A stretch of DNA of 64,000 nucleotides from Parasponia andersonii (taxonomy: Eukaryota > Streptophyta > Magnoliopsida > Rosales > Cannabaceae): contig JXTB01000249.1 in NCBI GenBank assembly GCA_002914805.1, positions 40,561 to 104,560 of the forward strand, read 5' to 3'. Position 1 is the stretch's first letter; every line of letters begins with the position of its first letter. This document shows, piece after piece, positions 24,885 through 36,230 of the stretch. The notes below the pieces were generated by a model that was given only the letters and a program-made list of their open reading frames with translations, had not been told where the DNA came from and did not search any database. A program made the position numbers and the translations under genes.

Positions 24885-25040
24885 GTTGGTTTATGTGGTA
24901 AGAGCACCCACTACTTAGGATTTTGGTTCTAGGTTCGAGTCACACCACGAGTAGGCGTGAAAACCTATTATCCCTAATCAAGTAGGGTGGAGATTAGATA
25001 GTAGTAGGTATTTTCTTTTAATTTAGAGTAAGTGGAGGTC
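24885..25040 (+). mobile_element. tRNA-derived SINE
   Basis: A tRNA-like head carries an A-box-like GGTTTATGTGGTAAGAGC (about 24888-24905) and a B box GGTTCGAGTCA (24932-24942), spaced as in an internal RNA polymerase III promoter. After it comes a non-tRNA body (GTGAAAACCTATTATCCC, AAGTAGGGTGGAGATTAG) and a T-rich end. A decayed copy of the body occurs at 5125-5225. It does not fold as an intact tRNA gene. Confidence 0.7.
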
Positions 25041-26029
25041 ATTAATTAAGTCTCATTTTTTAAAAAAAATTAAAAACAAAATTGAAAAGGTATTTTTAAT
25101 ATTATCATATATGAAAATATTTATTGATGCTATTTTGAAAATGAAAAATTAAATTGTAGTGAGTAGCGACCTAAATTAAAATGCCATTTCTACGTAGATA
25201 AGTATTTCTCTATCTGTTACCTAATAATTGTGCAATTTCTATATGTATAAGCTGACAGATTGTCACTCTTTTACCGAATTTGGACTACAATAGACAGCTA
25301 GAAAGCCATGCACCACTATTTTATCAGAAACTATAACATGTATTTCAGAGCTTCCCCGAAGATCGTCCCACTTATTGGTTTACTTTTTTGTTTTCGGTAT
25401 TCCACTTATTGGTGTACTTGATTTATTTTTTGCTTTTTGCTTTTAGCTACAAATTGTTTATGATCACTGGTTACACTCAGTCACAATTAAGTACTATTAC
25501 ATGACAAAAGGAGTAAAGCCTCGTACCAAGACTTGTTTTGTGATATTTAAAATTAAGTGTGAAAGATATGGAAAGGAAAATTATATTGTTTAGGGAAATT
25601 TTTGTTGTTTGTTTTCATCTATCCCACGTTTGAAAAGCAATACTAGTGGATATATATATATCACAACTTTGTGGCAATATGCCAAAACTAAGTGGATAAA
25701 TAATTAGACTAACTCTAGTTAATTAAATTAAGTGATCCTAACGATCACAGGCCACATCATGCTTTAATATTGAAAGCAATAACCACACTTTCACTTATTT
25801 GGCTTACTTTCACCACTTATTTGGCATTGATAGGACAATTAATCACTGTTAGGTAATGATTTTTGGATTTATGGGTCCCAAGTTTCACTAAAGAACGTGT
25901 TTAGCTGAAAAATTGTGCGAATCGTTTTTTTTTTTCTTTTTTCTTAGAGAGTGCAAATCATATTATTACATAAAGAAAATCATTTTACATGACGCATGAT
26001 TTGAATAATTAATACGTCATCTATGTCAA
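25041..26029. other. Intergenic stretch
   Basis: No gene or clear repeat is supported. The sequence is AT-rich with short homopolymers and a small TA tract at about 25651-25660. Confidence 0.5.
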
Positions 26030-26440
26030 ATTTTGATGAGTAATGACTTGATAGAATCCTTTGGCAACTCATCTAGCTTTGTATCTATTTATAGTTCCAT
26101 CTGGATTTTCTTTGAATTTAAAAACCCACTTAGAGCCAAGCCTATTGGTTTCCTTCCTTTTGGTAACTCCTGTAATGACCAAGTAATGTTTCTTAGAAGA
26201 GCTAAGTACTCATCTGTCATTGTTGCATTCCAGCGTTCATTCTTTAATCCTTCTTCAACTGATGTAGGTTCTTTCGTAGTGAGCAGAACCCGTGGTTTAA
26301 AGATACCAATCTTTGACCGTTTTATCATCTTGTGTTGGTTGACTGCAGTTGTTACCGGTTCTATTTCAATTGACGAACTCCCTGGTTCTACTTCAATAGG
26401 TACAGTTGAGGAAGTTGACGAGCTGTTTATATATTTTTAA
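26030..26440 (-). mobile_element. Ty1/copia polyprotein fragment, fossil
   Basis: The minus strand encodes a short stretch of the segment preceding and entering a copia reverse transcriptase: RSKIGIFKPRVLL, EPTSVEEGLKN, RWNATMTDEYLALLRN, TWSLQELPKGRKPIG. These are the usual landmarks. Only this piece is present; no other polyprotein part and no LTRs were recognised. It is broken and old. The plus-strand 135-codon frame over the same interval is its shadow. Confidence 0.8.
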
Positions 26441-26689
26441 CCACCCATTTTTTTTTTTTTTTTTCAAATTTGGACCAGACTTTGTGTACATAGATAGATG
26501 GTTAAAATATATATCATGTCAATGTGTTGAGATTTGTATGTCCTTAGCATTAGTCATAAATTTATGGAGTTTATTATCGTTAATTTTTCACCACAAGCAA
26601 CAAAAAGAAATTGACACTCAGAACTTTAAATTTACCATGCTTGTGATGTAAAACTTTTCTTGGTTTATCTGATTCCGACCTTCAGAAAA

Positions 26690-26920
26690 ACATTAAAGAA
26701 CAGTCAGAGGCAGAGGGAGAAAGGGCCACTGGATTTTGGGGAAAAAAAATTTTACATGTATTTTAAAAGGAAAAAAAAAATTGTGTCTTTACTAAAATAG
26801 GCCAAAATACTCCTATTTCTCTACTGAAAGTTGACCAAAATTATACTAAGGCCATAAACTATATGACTTATGGGTCTTAATGCCCCCACTAAATTTTAAG
26901 GCTAGGTCCGCCCTAAGATT
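26690..26920. repeat. Degenerate repeat fragment of a common plant type
   Basis: Text such as CAGAGGCAGAGGGAG, TTACATGTATTTTAAAA and AATTTTAAGGCTAGGTCCG is typical of dispersed decayed transposon remnants in plant genomes. I cannot name the family. No coding capacity is present. Confidence 0.3.
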
Positions 26921-29454
26921 AAAAAACACTAGCGATGTTTAACCTTACATGCTGAAAAAGTATAAGACCAATGTAAAAAATATTGAAAAATGCAAAGAAA
27001 TACCTTTTGAGCTTAGCATTACACATTGATAAAAAAATGTCTTACACTTTTAAATTAGAATGTAGATATCACAATTCTACTATTAATTATGGTATTTAGC
27101 ATCACACGTTAATAACGGTATATAACTTATTATGAAAATTACATGTACTCTTACACTTTTAGTATTTTTCTTATTTTACAATAATCTTGTACTTTTGAAT
27201 TTGCACATAGGTCTCACATTTTTATTAGATCAACGTGTGACTCGCAACATTACTTATATTTTGTTCTCTTAATCTTATTATAATTAATAATTAGTAATCA
27301 ACATTTTCTTCGATTTGAAAGTTTAAATTCAAAAGAACTCTTACATACACTCTTTTTTTCATTTTTTTAATCTACTATTTTATTTTATTTTATTTATAGG
27401 ATAGATTCTATTATCTAATTTAATGTTTTAATAAATTATAATAAAAATCAGATGTTAAGTAACAAGACTATCAAAGTAAAAGAAAAATAAAATGCAAATT
27501 CCTCATTCATAATTTTCGGCAAATTAAAAAAACAAAAAAAAAAAAGAAAAAGAAAACTCTATTTCTTCACCGCAAGCCACGCAAGCGCGCACAGCTCGTG
27601 TGTGAACGAAATTTATCCACTGATGCGCTCCTTTCGCGCAGTGCCCCACCATCCATTTTCCTTTCTACTACTACTCCCCTCCGTCCACTAATTAGTCCAC
27701 TATCACTAGCGAGTGATGGAACGCGCCAGCTTGCAAGTTTGGAAAGCATAAGAGGAGGAATAATTGGAGCAGTAAAGCCTTTTGTTTAATTTTAATTTTA
27801 ATTTTTTAAAAATAGGAAGAACAGTAAAGCCAGCAGGGATGGGATTGTGACAGGATTGTGGGGCCTGTCTTGAAGATCCCAGCAAGAGACTAAAGAAGAG
27901 GGTTTTGTTGGTGTTGACCTGTGCTTTTAGATTTGTTGGACATCATTCACACACTGTTTAATTCTCAACCCAATTATTGCTTTTTTGTATTCTTCCCTTC
28001 CCCATCCATCCATTTCTTTTTCTCTTTCACCTTTCATTTTCATCTCATCTCATCTCATGCTTGCTAATCCAGCTGTAATATGTTTTTTAACTTATATGTA
28101 AATATATTTTTAGTTTCTAGATTATTATTCAATAATAATTATTTTTATAATAAAAAAATATACATAATAAATTTTTATTAATTAAGATGATATTTATATG
28201 TAAGTAAACAAAAAAAATCTATTCGTCGTTATATATATATTCATTTATTTATTTATTCATTGTGCAATGCTTCATTTATCTAATTATTGAGTGCGATAAT
28301 GAATTATTTTTCTTTTCCAAAATCTATTTCATCAAAGTTATTAATTGAGAGTTTCACTGTTAATTTGTGATAATATATGGTATTGATTAGAAAGATACAT
28401 ACCTTCTTAATGATAATGTATATATACCATCTTCATCATTTATAATTGGCGTAGGTTCTATGATCTACATTAATAAATTGTAGATATATGACAAATTGAT
28501 GAAAAAAACAATTAATAGTTCTTTCACACACTAAAGAATCAAAGCAACTTGAGATTGTCAAACCGATGCATACATCATATTTATTTTTACAATTATCAAT
28601 TTCTAAATTCTTAGATGGTTATTCAAAAAGGCATGTGGCTTAAATATTTCTTTTTTTTTTCTTTTTTTGTAATTTAAATGTTCTATAAAGTTAATTATTT
28701 TGTTCATGGTGAACTTAGTTTTAATTTTTGAAGTTAATATGTTCATGATAAAGGTTGAAAGTGGTGAATGATTATAGTTTCTAATTATTTTCTTAGTTTT
28801 GGATTTTATAATATTTCATTCATCTTGTGCATATTTTTCTTCCTAAATTTCGGTCGGAATTAATTAAAGAACAAAAAATTACTTATGTTCAATTAAATGG
28901 AGGATTTAATTAAGATATATCCATTTAATTTGAATTGTTTGTTCCTTTCGGAAAAAAAAATGAGTTGTTTGCATAAATGTAGTGAACACTAATATTGATA
29001 ACATTTAGTGCATAAGTTGAATAATTATTTAGTTGTGAGATTAATACACTTGTGCAACAAAATAATATGGAAAATGACATGTCTTTCTTGGTTGACGTAT
29101 AAATTGCACGATCTAAAATTCAACTAAAGTGATAAGTATGCCCTTTCTTCTTCTTCTTTTTTCCTTTTTTTTTTCTCTATCTAATGAAAAACTATGCTAT
29201 TTCTCTCTTATCGCGAATGTGACTCTAATTTTAATTTTAAACTCGTGTTATTATTTTGTATGAATTGGTATTAATATTGTATACATTAAACCTAATTTAT
29301 AGTTAAGTTCAATATATTACAATATTAAAGAATGTATTTATCTTTATATTTATTTTAGTGAAACGAATGTAACACAATTATTTGTTCGATGAACAAATTT
29401 AATATAAAGTATCATTAATATTAAATTAAATATAATATTATATAATACGTGTAT
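26921..29454. other. Intergenic stretch
   Basis: No gene is supported. 27560-27800 is notably less AT-rich, with GC-rich words such as CGCAAGCGCGCAC, but its 60-codon frames show no known domain. 28080-29450 is very AT-rich. Short homopolymers and ATTT runs are the only structure seen. Confidence 0.5.
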
Positions 29455-29617
29455 ATATTACAACTAATCATAACATAACATTAAAAAAAATAATATGGTC
29501 AATCATATCATGAAAAAAAATAAGAATTAAATTAAAATTTTAAAAATAGAATATTGATCAAAGAAGTTAGCACATTTTTTTACTTTCTCTCTACTTTAAT
29601 TTTAATATATATATATA
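29455..29617 (+). repeat. Unclassified dispersed repeat, copy 2
   Basis: Parallel to 1974-2141: CTAATCATAACATAACAT, CAATCATATCATG, and TTGATCAAAGAAG occur in the same order with substitutions. A short (TA)n tract ends it, and in this copy a TA-targeting MITE follows immediately. Confidence 0.5.
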
Positions 29618-29856
29618 GGTTACCAATCCAATAGGTATTTTTTTATTTTACCTATAAGTAGGTTTTTTTTTTTTAGCCGTTGGATCACTATTATATGGTG
29701 AATGGTGATCCAATAGCTATAATGAAGTGCATGAAAGACGTACATCATTAATACTCTTTCTCTCTCTTACTTTTTATAATAAAAAAATGTGCATACTAAA
29801 TTTTCATTGGCCAAATTAATACATATACATAGGTAAAAAATATATATATGGATTGT
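29618..29856 (+). mobile_element. TA-targeting MITE (Micron-like), copy 3
   Basis: It starts GGTTACCAATCCAATAGG directly after a short TATATATATA run and ends near AAAAAATATATATATGGATT. It contains GCCGTTGGATCAC, a second partial copy of the GTGATCCAATAGC motif, and GACGTACATCATTAAT. The right terminus is degenerate, and a TA run lies within it instead of outside. Confidence 0.75.
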
Positions 29857-30140
29857 TTGCAAAGAAAGCCATTTCAAAACCATTCTTTCATGGTTCATAT
29901 CTACAATAAGACAGGTAATGCGATAGATACCAATGATATCAAACACTATACACGCTAATGAAATTGTTGGCATTAATCTTATCAATAATGAATACTTTCC
30001 AATGGTGATGTAGTATTATATGACTTTTTGAAGTGGATTCTCTTAGATAAATTGTTATATCACAATTTGAAAAAAAAAAATCAACTTTAAAAACTGTGGC
30101 AACTTAATTTAACTAATCAGCAATGCTAGAGATAATATAT

Positions 30141-30240
30141 AAATTACTCCTAAAATTTACAGTAAGTGACGTGGAATAGTTACTGTAAATTACTGTAAAA
30201 CATATTCCACGTCACTTACTGTAAATTTTAGGTGTAATTT
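30141..30240. repeat. Near-perfect inverted repeat (38-bp arms, 24-bp loop)
   Basis: The arms at 30141-30178 and 30203-30240 are reverse complements at 37 of 38 positions. The core is TTTACAGTAAGTGACGTGG and its complement. Weaker complementarity continues outward. The loop itself repeats TTACTGTAAA, giving a second small hairpin. It is most likely a foldback MITE about 590 bp upstream of the SPL6 leader. A hairpin transcript cannot be excluded. Confidence 0.8.
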
Positions 30241-30759
30241 ATGTGTGCCGATAATGGTCCCATTAACTTCAAATGTTGGTGTTGACACGTTTGGAACGAT
30301 TCAAAGTTAACCAGTGAAGACATCTTTCTAGGAAAATGACAATCTAATTTTCCCACAGTGTTACGTGTAGGACGTTATAATTGATGAATATGTATATGCG
30401 ATCATTTTCATGGACCATGTTGTTAATTAAGGAGAAAATTTATAATTTTATTAGCAGCTAAAAATATTTTAAGGGATGCTTTTTGATTCCATTTATGAGG
30501 GGTAGTCTCCAACTCCAACCCTCTTTCCCAAGAAAAAAGAAGCACCTTTATTCCATTTTCTTCGGACTTTTATATACAGGACAAGCATCAATGTAATGTT
30601 ACTGTACATGACCATTTGAAAAAAAATCAATTATATTAAAAGAAAAGAAAAGAAAATAAGAATTTGGTGAAGAAGTTCATCTACAGTCAGCTACTCTTAG
30701 CTGTTTATTTCTCTCTTATTAAAATCAAATAAGAAAAAAAAGCCGTAGACTGCAAAAGT

Positions 30760-30941
30760 CCCCCCCCCCCCCCCTTTCTCTCTCTCACTTCTCTCTCTAA
30801 AAATAGCAAAATTATCTACAACAAAGCTCTTCCATGGAGTTTGGGTCACACTTCTGAACTCTATTTCACTCTCTGCTCTGTACGTCTCGGCTCTACTTCG
30901 TACCGGAATACCACTGTTCTACTGTACACTAGCCAAGTAAA

Positions 30942-31002
<61 letters not shown>

Positions 31003-31014
31003 CACATGATTTGG
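30760..31014 (+). promoter_or_regulatory. Probable 5' leader region of SPL6
   Basis: A C15 run (30760-30774), CT-rich DNA and a CT then TA microsatellite (30948-30997) precede a strong splice donor (GGGTAAGT, GT at 31015). CT-rich 5' leaders are common in plant transcription-factor genes. A short upstream frame, ATG at 30834 to TGA at 30857 (seven codons), would sit in the leader if transcription starts before it. No transcription start or clear TATA box could be fixed. Confidence 0.4.
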
Positions 31015-31537
31015 GTAAGTTTGGATTTTCCTTTTTAAGTTACTGACTAGTGAGTAATTTGATTATGAGCATCTACTCAGTCTTCACATTGATCATTTTT
31101 ATACTTGTTTCTTAAACATTTTTTTAAAATTGAATTAATTCACATGGGAGTCAGAAATTTATATTTTTGAGTTTCGTGTGGTTTCTTTTTCTGATTTTTT
31201 TTTTTTCTGTGTTGGGTTTATTTCTTTGTGGGGTTTTTGCTTTTTTTTTTCTTCAAAATAAATTATTTATATTTGGTTTTATCTGGTTCGTCAGGAACAT
31301 TGTATTAAAATGGGACTTGGAGAAGGACAAGCTTTGGATTTTACTGGAATTTTTATCGAGGTGGGTGTACGTGGGTTGTGTTCAAAACTAGTGGTGATCC
31401 TCTAATGCAGCCTAATTTTTAGATTTATCTCATGGTGAGGTTTCTAAGAGGGATAAATATTTCAACCTGATTATAATTAGGTAGTATATAAGGATTAAAG
31501 CTACTTTTGGTGCATACTTTGAATTGGGTTTCTATAG
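31015..31537 (+). other. Probable 5' UTR intron of SPL6
   Basis: The donor GTAAGT (31015-31020) and an acceptor after a T-rich tract, TTTCTATAG (ending 31537), define a 523-bp intron ending 31 bases before the chosen start codon. The T-rich composition inside fits a plant intron. The assignment is inferred from splice signals only. Confidence 0.45.
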
Positions 31538-31568
31538 AATCTCTTAAATTTTGATTCTGTTACTTGTG

Positions 31569-34040
31569 ATGGAGTCGTGGAGCTATGTGTCTGAAGGGAA
31601 GGGGTATGTGTCTGAGGAAACAATATCACCTTTTAATTCCCTTGGTAGAAGTAAAAATGCTCTTTTGGGTTGGGATGTGAAAACCCCGTGTACTTTTGGT
31701 AACAGTATGCTAGTGTCAAGTCAACAAGGTATTGAGAATCAAGGTTTTGGAGAGTACATAGATATGATGGGAAAACAGGTAGCCAGTAATTCTGTTGGTG
31801 ATGTGTTAACTGATTCTAAGGTTTGTGGTGGAAAACTTATTGATCCCACCATTGCGATTGCATTTTCTGGAGAAGATGAATCCACTTCAAGGATTTCTAG
31901 CTCTGTTTTGGACTCTAGTAGTTGGGATTCTTCACTCATTGATTTGAAATTGGGAAATATTGGTGATCGCAGAGATATCAGTGGTTCTAAAGTTTCTAAG
32001 GGAGCTTCAGCCGGTTTGTCTTCGTCGGAGTCATCTACACCTCCAAAGAGAATACGACTCTCGGGGTTGAATTCCCAGACTTCCTTCTGCCAAGTTTATG
32101 GTTGCAATAAGGATCTCAGCTCTTGTAAAGACTACCATAAGAGGCATAAAGTTTGTGAGGTTCATTCAAAAACTGCTAAAGTTATTGTGAATAATATGGA
32201 ACAGAGGTTTTGTCAGCAATGTAGCAGGTTGGTCATATGTTCTAGCCTAAACCTTTTTGCTTATTTTGCTTGTTTATTGGCCACTGCTGAGATGTTACGT
32301 GAAGGTAAATATTTTTGAAACAACTTATAACACCAACTTGTAAGAATATTCTTATAGTAGTCTTAACTTGTTTTTCCCCCTTCTCTGTCTTGCTCCTGTG
32401 AATGAAGAACTGAGAGCTTTTAATTGTTTTAGTGCATGTTGAGTCCTGTTCTGTCCATTTAGTTCATAACTTTCTTAAAAGAGTGGACTCTCTCTTTCTT
32501 TTTCGCTCTTTTATCTACTATTCTTCAGTCTTTATCTCTAATATGCCTCTTCTCACCTCGTCTTCCTTGGGTTCCCTGGTTTAGTCAAAACTCTTGTGCT
32601 TGAAAAAAATATCATTTGTTAACTTAAATGCTACACATAGCAAATAGCTCTTTCATTGACACGTTCATTATCTTTCTCGAATTGATTTTTTTTTTTTTTT
32701 CAGTTGCATATGTTATCCTCCTCCTGTGTTTATGAAGCTGATCCTAATGTGTTTTTAGAAATGATAACTTATAGATATGAAACATGAGCCTTTTTCCAAT
32801 TCATTCATCCAGCTACAAAAGCTTTTAACAGACCAGATATGATACGGTAACCAAATGCAGGGTCATTGCTAATGTGATGAATATTATTGCTTGTATAAGA
32901 TGTGCTAGCTTTTTGACAATCCAGGTTCCATTTGCTAGCTGAATTTGATGATGGTAAGCGTAGCTGTCGTAAACGCCTTGCAGGACACAATGAGCGCCGG
33001 AGGAAGCCTCAAGCGGGTATTCACTCTGGTAGAGCTGGGAGGATGCTTCAGTCATACAATGGTAATAAATTTTAACCATCTCTAATACTAGATCATCAAT
33101 ATAACCTCTACCTCATCCTTCCTATCTTTTTCGTTTTGTTTGGTTATTTGTTGTTTTGTAACTTTCTTAGCTCCCTGTCAGGTAAAAAGTTTGTCTATTA
33201 GCAGTAATAGTTAACAAATGAACATTTACAAGTACCTACAAATTCTATAAAGCTGAGCCAGAGCTCTCTCTACTTCTGATTTATTTTTCTCCCCCCTATA
33301 AGTTTTTGCTGCTTAAGACTCTGCATAAGTTTCTCATTTAGTTCTGTTAAGAACACTTGTTTCTAATTACTTATATCACTTATCAAGCCTTGTTAGTGTC
33401 TACATCTCATATACTCTAAAAGAAAATTTTGAAGTCGCCCTACCACAACTATAATATTTAGGACTCTTATTCTTGCTGGCAACTGGCTTTTCATAGACTT
33501 GCTGACTTAACAATCCATGTACAATCTGTATTGTGAAACAACTATGGTGAGAGTGTATTATATGTTTAGAGATTCACTTCTTTTGTTATTTTTCTCAAAT
33601 ATGTTTAAGCTTACAAGATTTCGGCATAAAAACTGTTTATAGTGAAGGGATGTGAGATCATGACTGTGTCCACTAGATGTAGCCTTTGGTTAAAATAATT
33701 AGCTGATTACTGAAGCCAATTAAGGCCTGAGTGTGACGTATGATTATATCCAAAATAAATAGAGACACAGTCCCTCTATGTGAGTTGACCTCGATGAATG
33801 TCATTCCAATATATATCTATCTATATATAATGAGAGAGAATAAGCAGCCAGGCAGCACTTCAAAATTTTCTTTTGTCTTTTATACCTTTATGTTTGTTTT
33901 ACCTTTCTTTGAAATTTAATAAAGGATAATACCAACAATTTATTTATTTTTTCTTAGGCACAATTAATGTACAATTTTTATATACATATAATCTAAATTT
34001 TTACTACTACTAGTGGAACACGTGCCTTAGGTACGTGTTA

Positions 34041-34081
<41 letters not shown>

Positions 34082-35244
34082 GATACCTTGAACATGCAAT
34101 TTAAAACTTTTGATGAAATCCTAACTGAAAAATTGACAAGGTTTTCAAATTTTGCTCTGAATCGTTCTAACAGCCCATGGTTACTGAAAACATCTCTGAT
34201 GAGTTTTGGTAGTAAAGTTGGTAGTCATCTGTTCCAGCTTTTCATATTAATCTGCACTTTTGCAGTATACATTTTATTTTTCAAGCCAAACTGTTATTGT
34301 TATAATTTTTTCTAAGTTGCACTGGCTCTTTATTGTATGGATCACTACTTTTCCCTTTTCTGTTTTAAAGGGTTGCATGCTTTGCAGATAGCAGATTTCA
34401 GGGGACCGCATCTTTTATTTGCCAGGACATACTCCCTAGTGGCATTTTCAATCCCGATAAATATGGAACAAGCAACTGGTGTGGGCATATAAAAGTTGAG
34501 GATGTGTCCGATTATAGGCCTCTATCAACTGTTCCAGTTACAAGTGAGCATCCTCGTTCAAAGGTGCACTTTCCTCGTGATATTGGGAAGCAATTTCCTT
34601 CTTTTCATGAAAGCGGAGCCAATGCTGTGACAGCAAGCGTTTTCAGCCTCCATGGCAGTCATTATCAACATGAGCTGGGAGGTCCAGACTCCAGTTCTCG
34701 TCCTTTCTTCCACAACAACATTTTAGGATCCGAAGACTTTAATAATTTCAATACAGCATCAACCATTCAGGGTTTCTTGGGGACCTCAGACTCTGGTTGT
34801 GCTCTCTCTCTTCTGTCATCTCAGTCTCAGAACTCTTCAAGCCACCTGTCTGGAATTCCCATGGCTCATCCCCTGGACAAGCAAGGCAGCCATACATGTT
34901 ATAACATGAGTCAAGTCTTCGGAAAGCTTGTTGGAGCATCTTCACATGCATCGACAAGTGGTGTCTTGAATAAGATCCCTTCTTTGGGAATGAATACTAT
35001 GGACGGGAGTCACCTGAGTCCCATTATGATATCGGATGGTGCTGGCAATGTCAACTTTGAAATCACAGATGGGATATTCCAAGGATCAGATTTTTCAAAC
35101 TCCAAGAATCGTCTCTCCTGTGAAGATGGGCCCACTATCGGCTTGCTTCAGTTATCTTCACAGCTCCAACGAGTGGAGGATCAAAGACAATCCATGCAGA
35201 TGGAGCAAAAAAATGATGCTTTTTGCTGCCTTCACATCACTTAA
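31569..35244 (+). CDS. SPL6: SQUAMOSA promoter-binding-like protein 6 (SBP-box transcription factor)
   Basis: Three coding exons, 31569-32227, 32925-33061 and 34388-35244, join in phase to 550 codons plus stop. SPL proteins are plant nuclear transcription factors that bind GTAC-core DNA. The SBP domain (about residues 175-250) starts [12 protein letters not shown], continues [14 protein letters not shown] and [14 protein letters not shown], and supplies the Cys/His ligands of two zinc sites; KRSCRKR...NERRRK is the overlapping nuclear localisation signal. The first intron splits the domain after CQQCS, its conserved place in this family. The N-terminus [12 protein letters not shown] and the C-terminal [12 protein letters not shown] resemble Arabidopsis SPL6, as does [10 protein letters not shown] over the miR156 site. 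ATG at 31569 is preferred over an in-frame ATG 18 bases upstream because SPL6-type proteins begin M(D/E)SWSY. No break is visible, so it is probably functional. Expression should fall when miR156 is high, in the juvenile phase. Confidence 0.93.
34009..34039 (-). mobile_element. Possible Helitron 3' end in SPL6 intron 2
   Basis: On the minus strand a short hairpin (AACACGTACC and its partner GGCACGTGTT, plus-strand 34017-34039) is followed within a few bases by CTAGT (34009-34013). A small GC-richer stem just before CTRRT is the standard Helitron 3' signature. The base after CTAGT is A instead of the expected T, and no TC-type 5' end was found, so the call is tentative. Confidence 0.35.
34042..34080. 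repeat. (AT)n microsatellite in SPL6 intron 2
   Basis: About nineteen AT units, immediately beside the possible Helitron end and about 310 bp before exon 3. Confidence 0.9.
34799..34818 (+). promoter_or_regulatory. miR156/157 target site in SPL6 exon 3
   Basis: GTGCTCTCTCTCTTCTGTCA lies in frame within the codons for ALSLLSS. It is complementary to miR156 with one mismatch as I recall the mature sequence. miR156-guided cleavage or repression of SPL transcripts through this site is established in plants. Its conservation in the coding sequence supports a live gene. Confidence 0.93.
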
Positions 35245-36230
35245 TGTGCTCTGAAACAAGGTATGCATTATTATACTCGAGTAAAATTTGTTTCACTATT
35301 GATATTTCACTCAACTCAGGCACTACCTTCTGAAATCGGAATCAGGTGGAGAAGGGTGAAATCAATTTATCCGGTGGATATTCATATCCTAATTTAAGAG
35401 TTCTCGTTTTTTCTACTTTAGCAACTGAACTTGTAGCACTTTTAGCTTCTTCATGGCTATTAATTTTGAGTTTTATGTCATCTAATATTGAAGACGAAGC
35501 ATTATACTAAATGGAAGTTTTGACTGTTAAAAGTGATAAAACTAAGCATATTAGAAAAAAGATGTAGCATAATAGCAGAAAAAATCATAATAGCTCAAGC
35601 AATATGGTCAGAATATCCTAAATGCAACCAGTGTAGATCTAAAAGCTCAAAGGAAACCTGAGACCTTATACTTCTTAAACCACTTTCCTCTCTCTTTGGT
35701 AAGTTCACTGTGTTTTCAGTTGAACAAAAATGTTTTGGATATTGGGGTAAAGGTTGTTCAAAGGTTGAAGTTAAAGTTTAAGATGGCATTTCAAAAAAGA
35801 ATCAGTCACAAGATTCCTTTTTGTACACATGCGTTTTTTTCTATACCATTATTGTACTTCGGAAACCTGCGGCATATGGATTATGAATTGAACTCTATGT
35901 CGCAGTTTTGAAGAGTTCTAGCTTCTACCTTCTCAAGAAACATAGATGGTGGCACTCGGGAGCGAGCCTCGAAAAAACTTGAAAATTCTAACTTCTCCAT
36001 CTAACCGGTTGCTAACAATGTTTTTTTTTTTTTTTTTCCTTGCATTGAATTGAACTTCAGTTTGAGCTGTTGGTTACATTGTAATGTTACACTACTATTA
36101 GAACTGATAAAATTTGCTTAAAAATTGTACTTATATTAACATGATTATGACTCAAGTTAATCCTGTGATCTACTTGGTTCTGGTGTTCTACCAACATATT
36201 TGAAGTTTTTATCAATAAATTTGTCTCCAT
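35245..36230 (+). other. SPL6 3' untranslated and downstream region
   Basis: After the stop codon there is a splice-donor-like AAGGTATGC (35259-35267) that could start a 3' UTR intron. AATAAA-type signals occur near 36213. A 71-codon frame at 35696-35911 has no recognisable domain. The transcript end cannot be placed. Confidence 0.35.

Noticed and set aside
26033-26440. 135-codon plus-strand frame
   Set aside because: It is the antisense shadow of a copia fragment whose motifs read on the minus strand.
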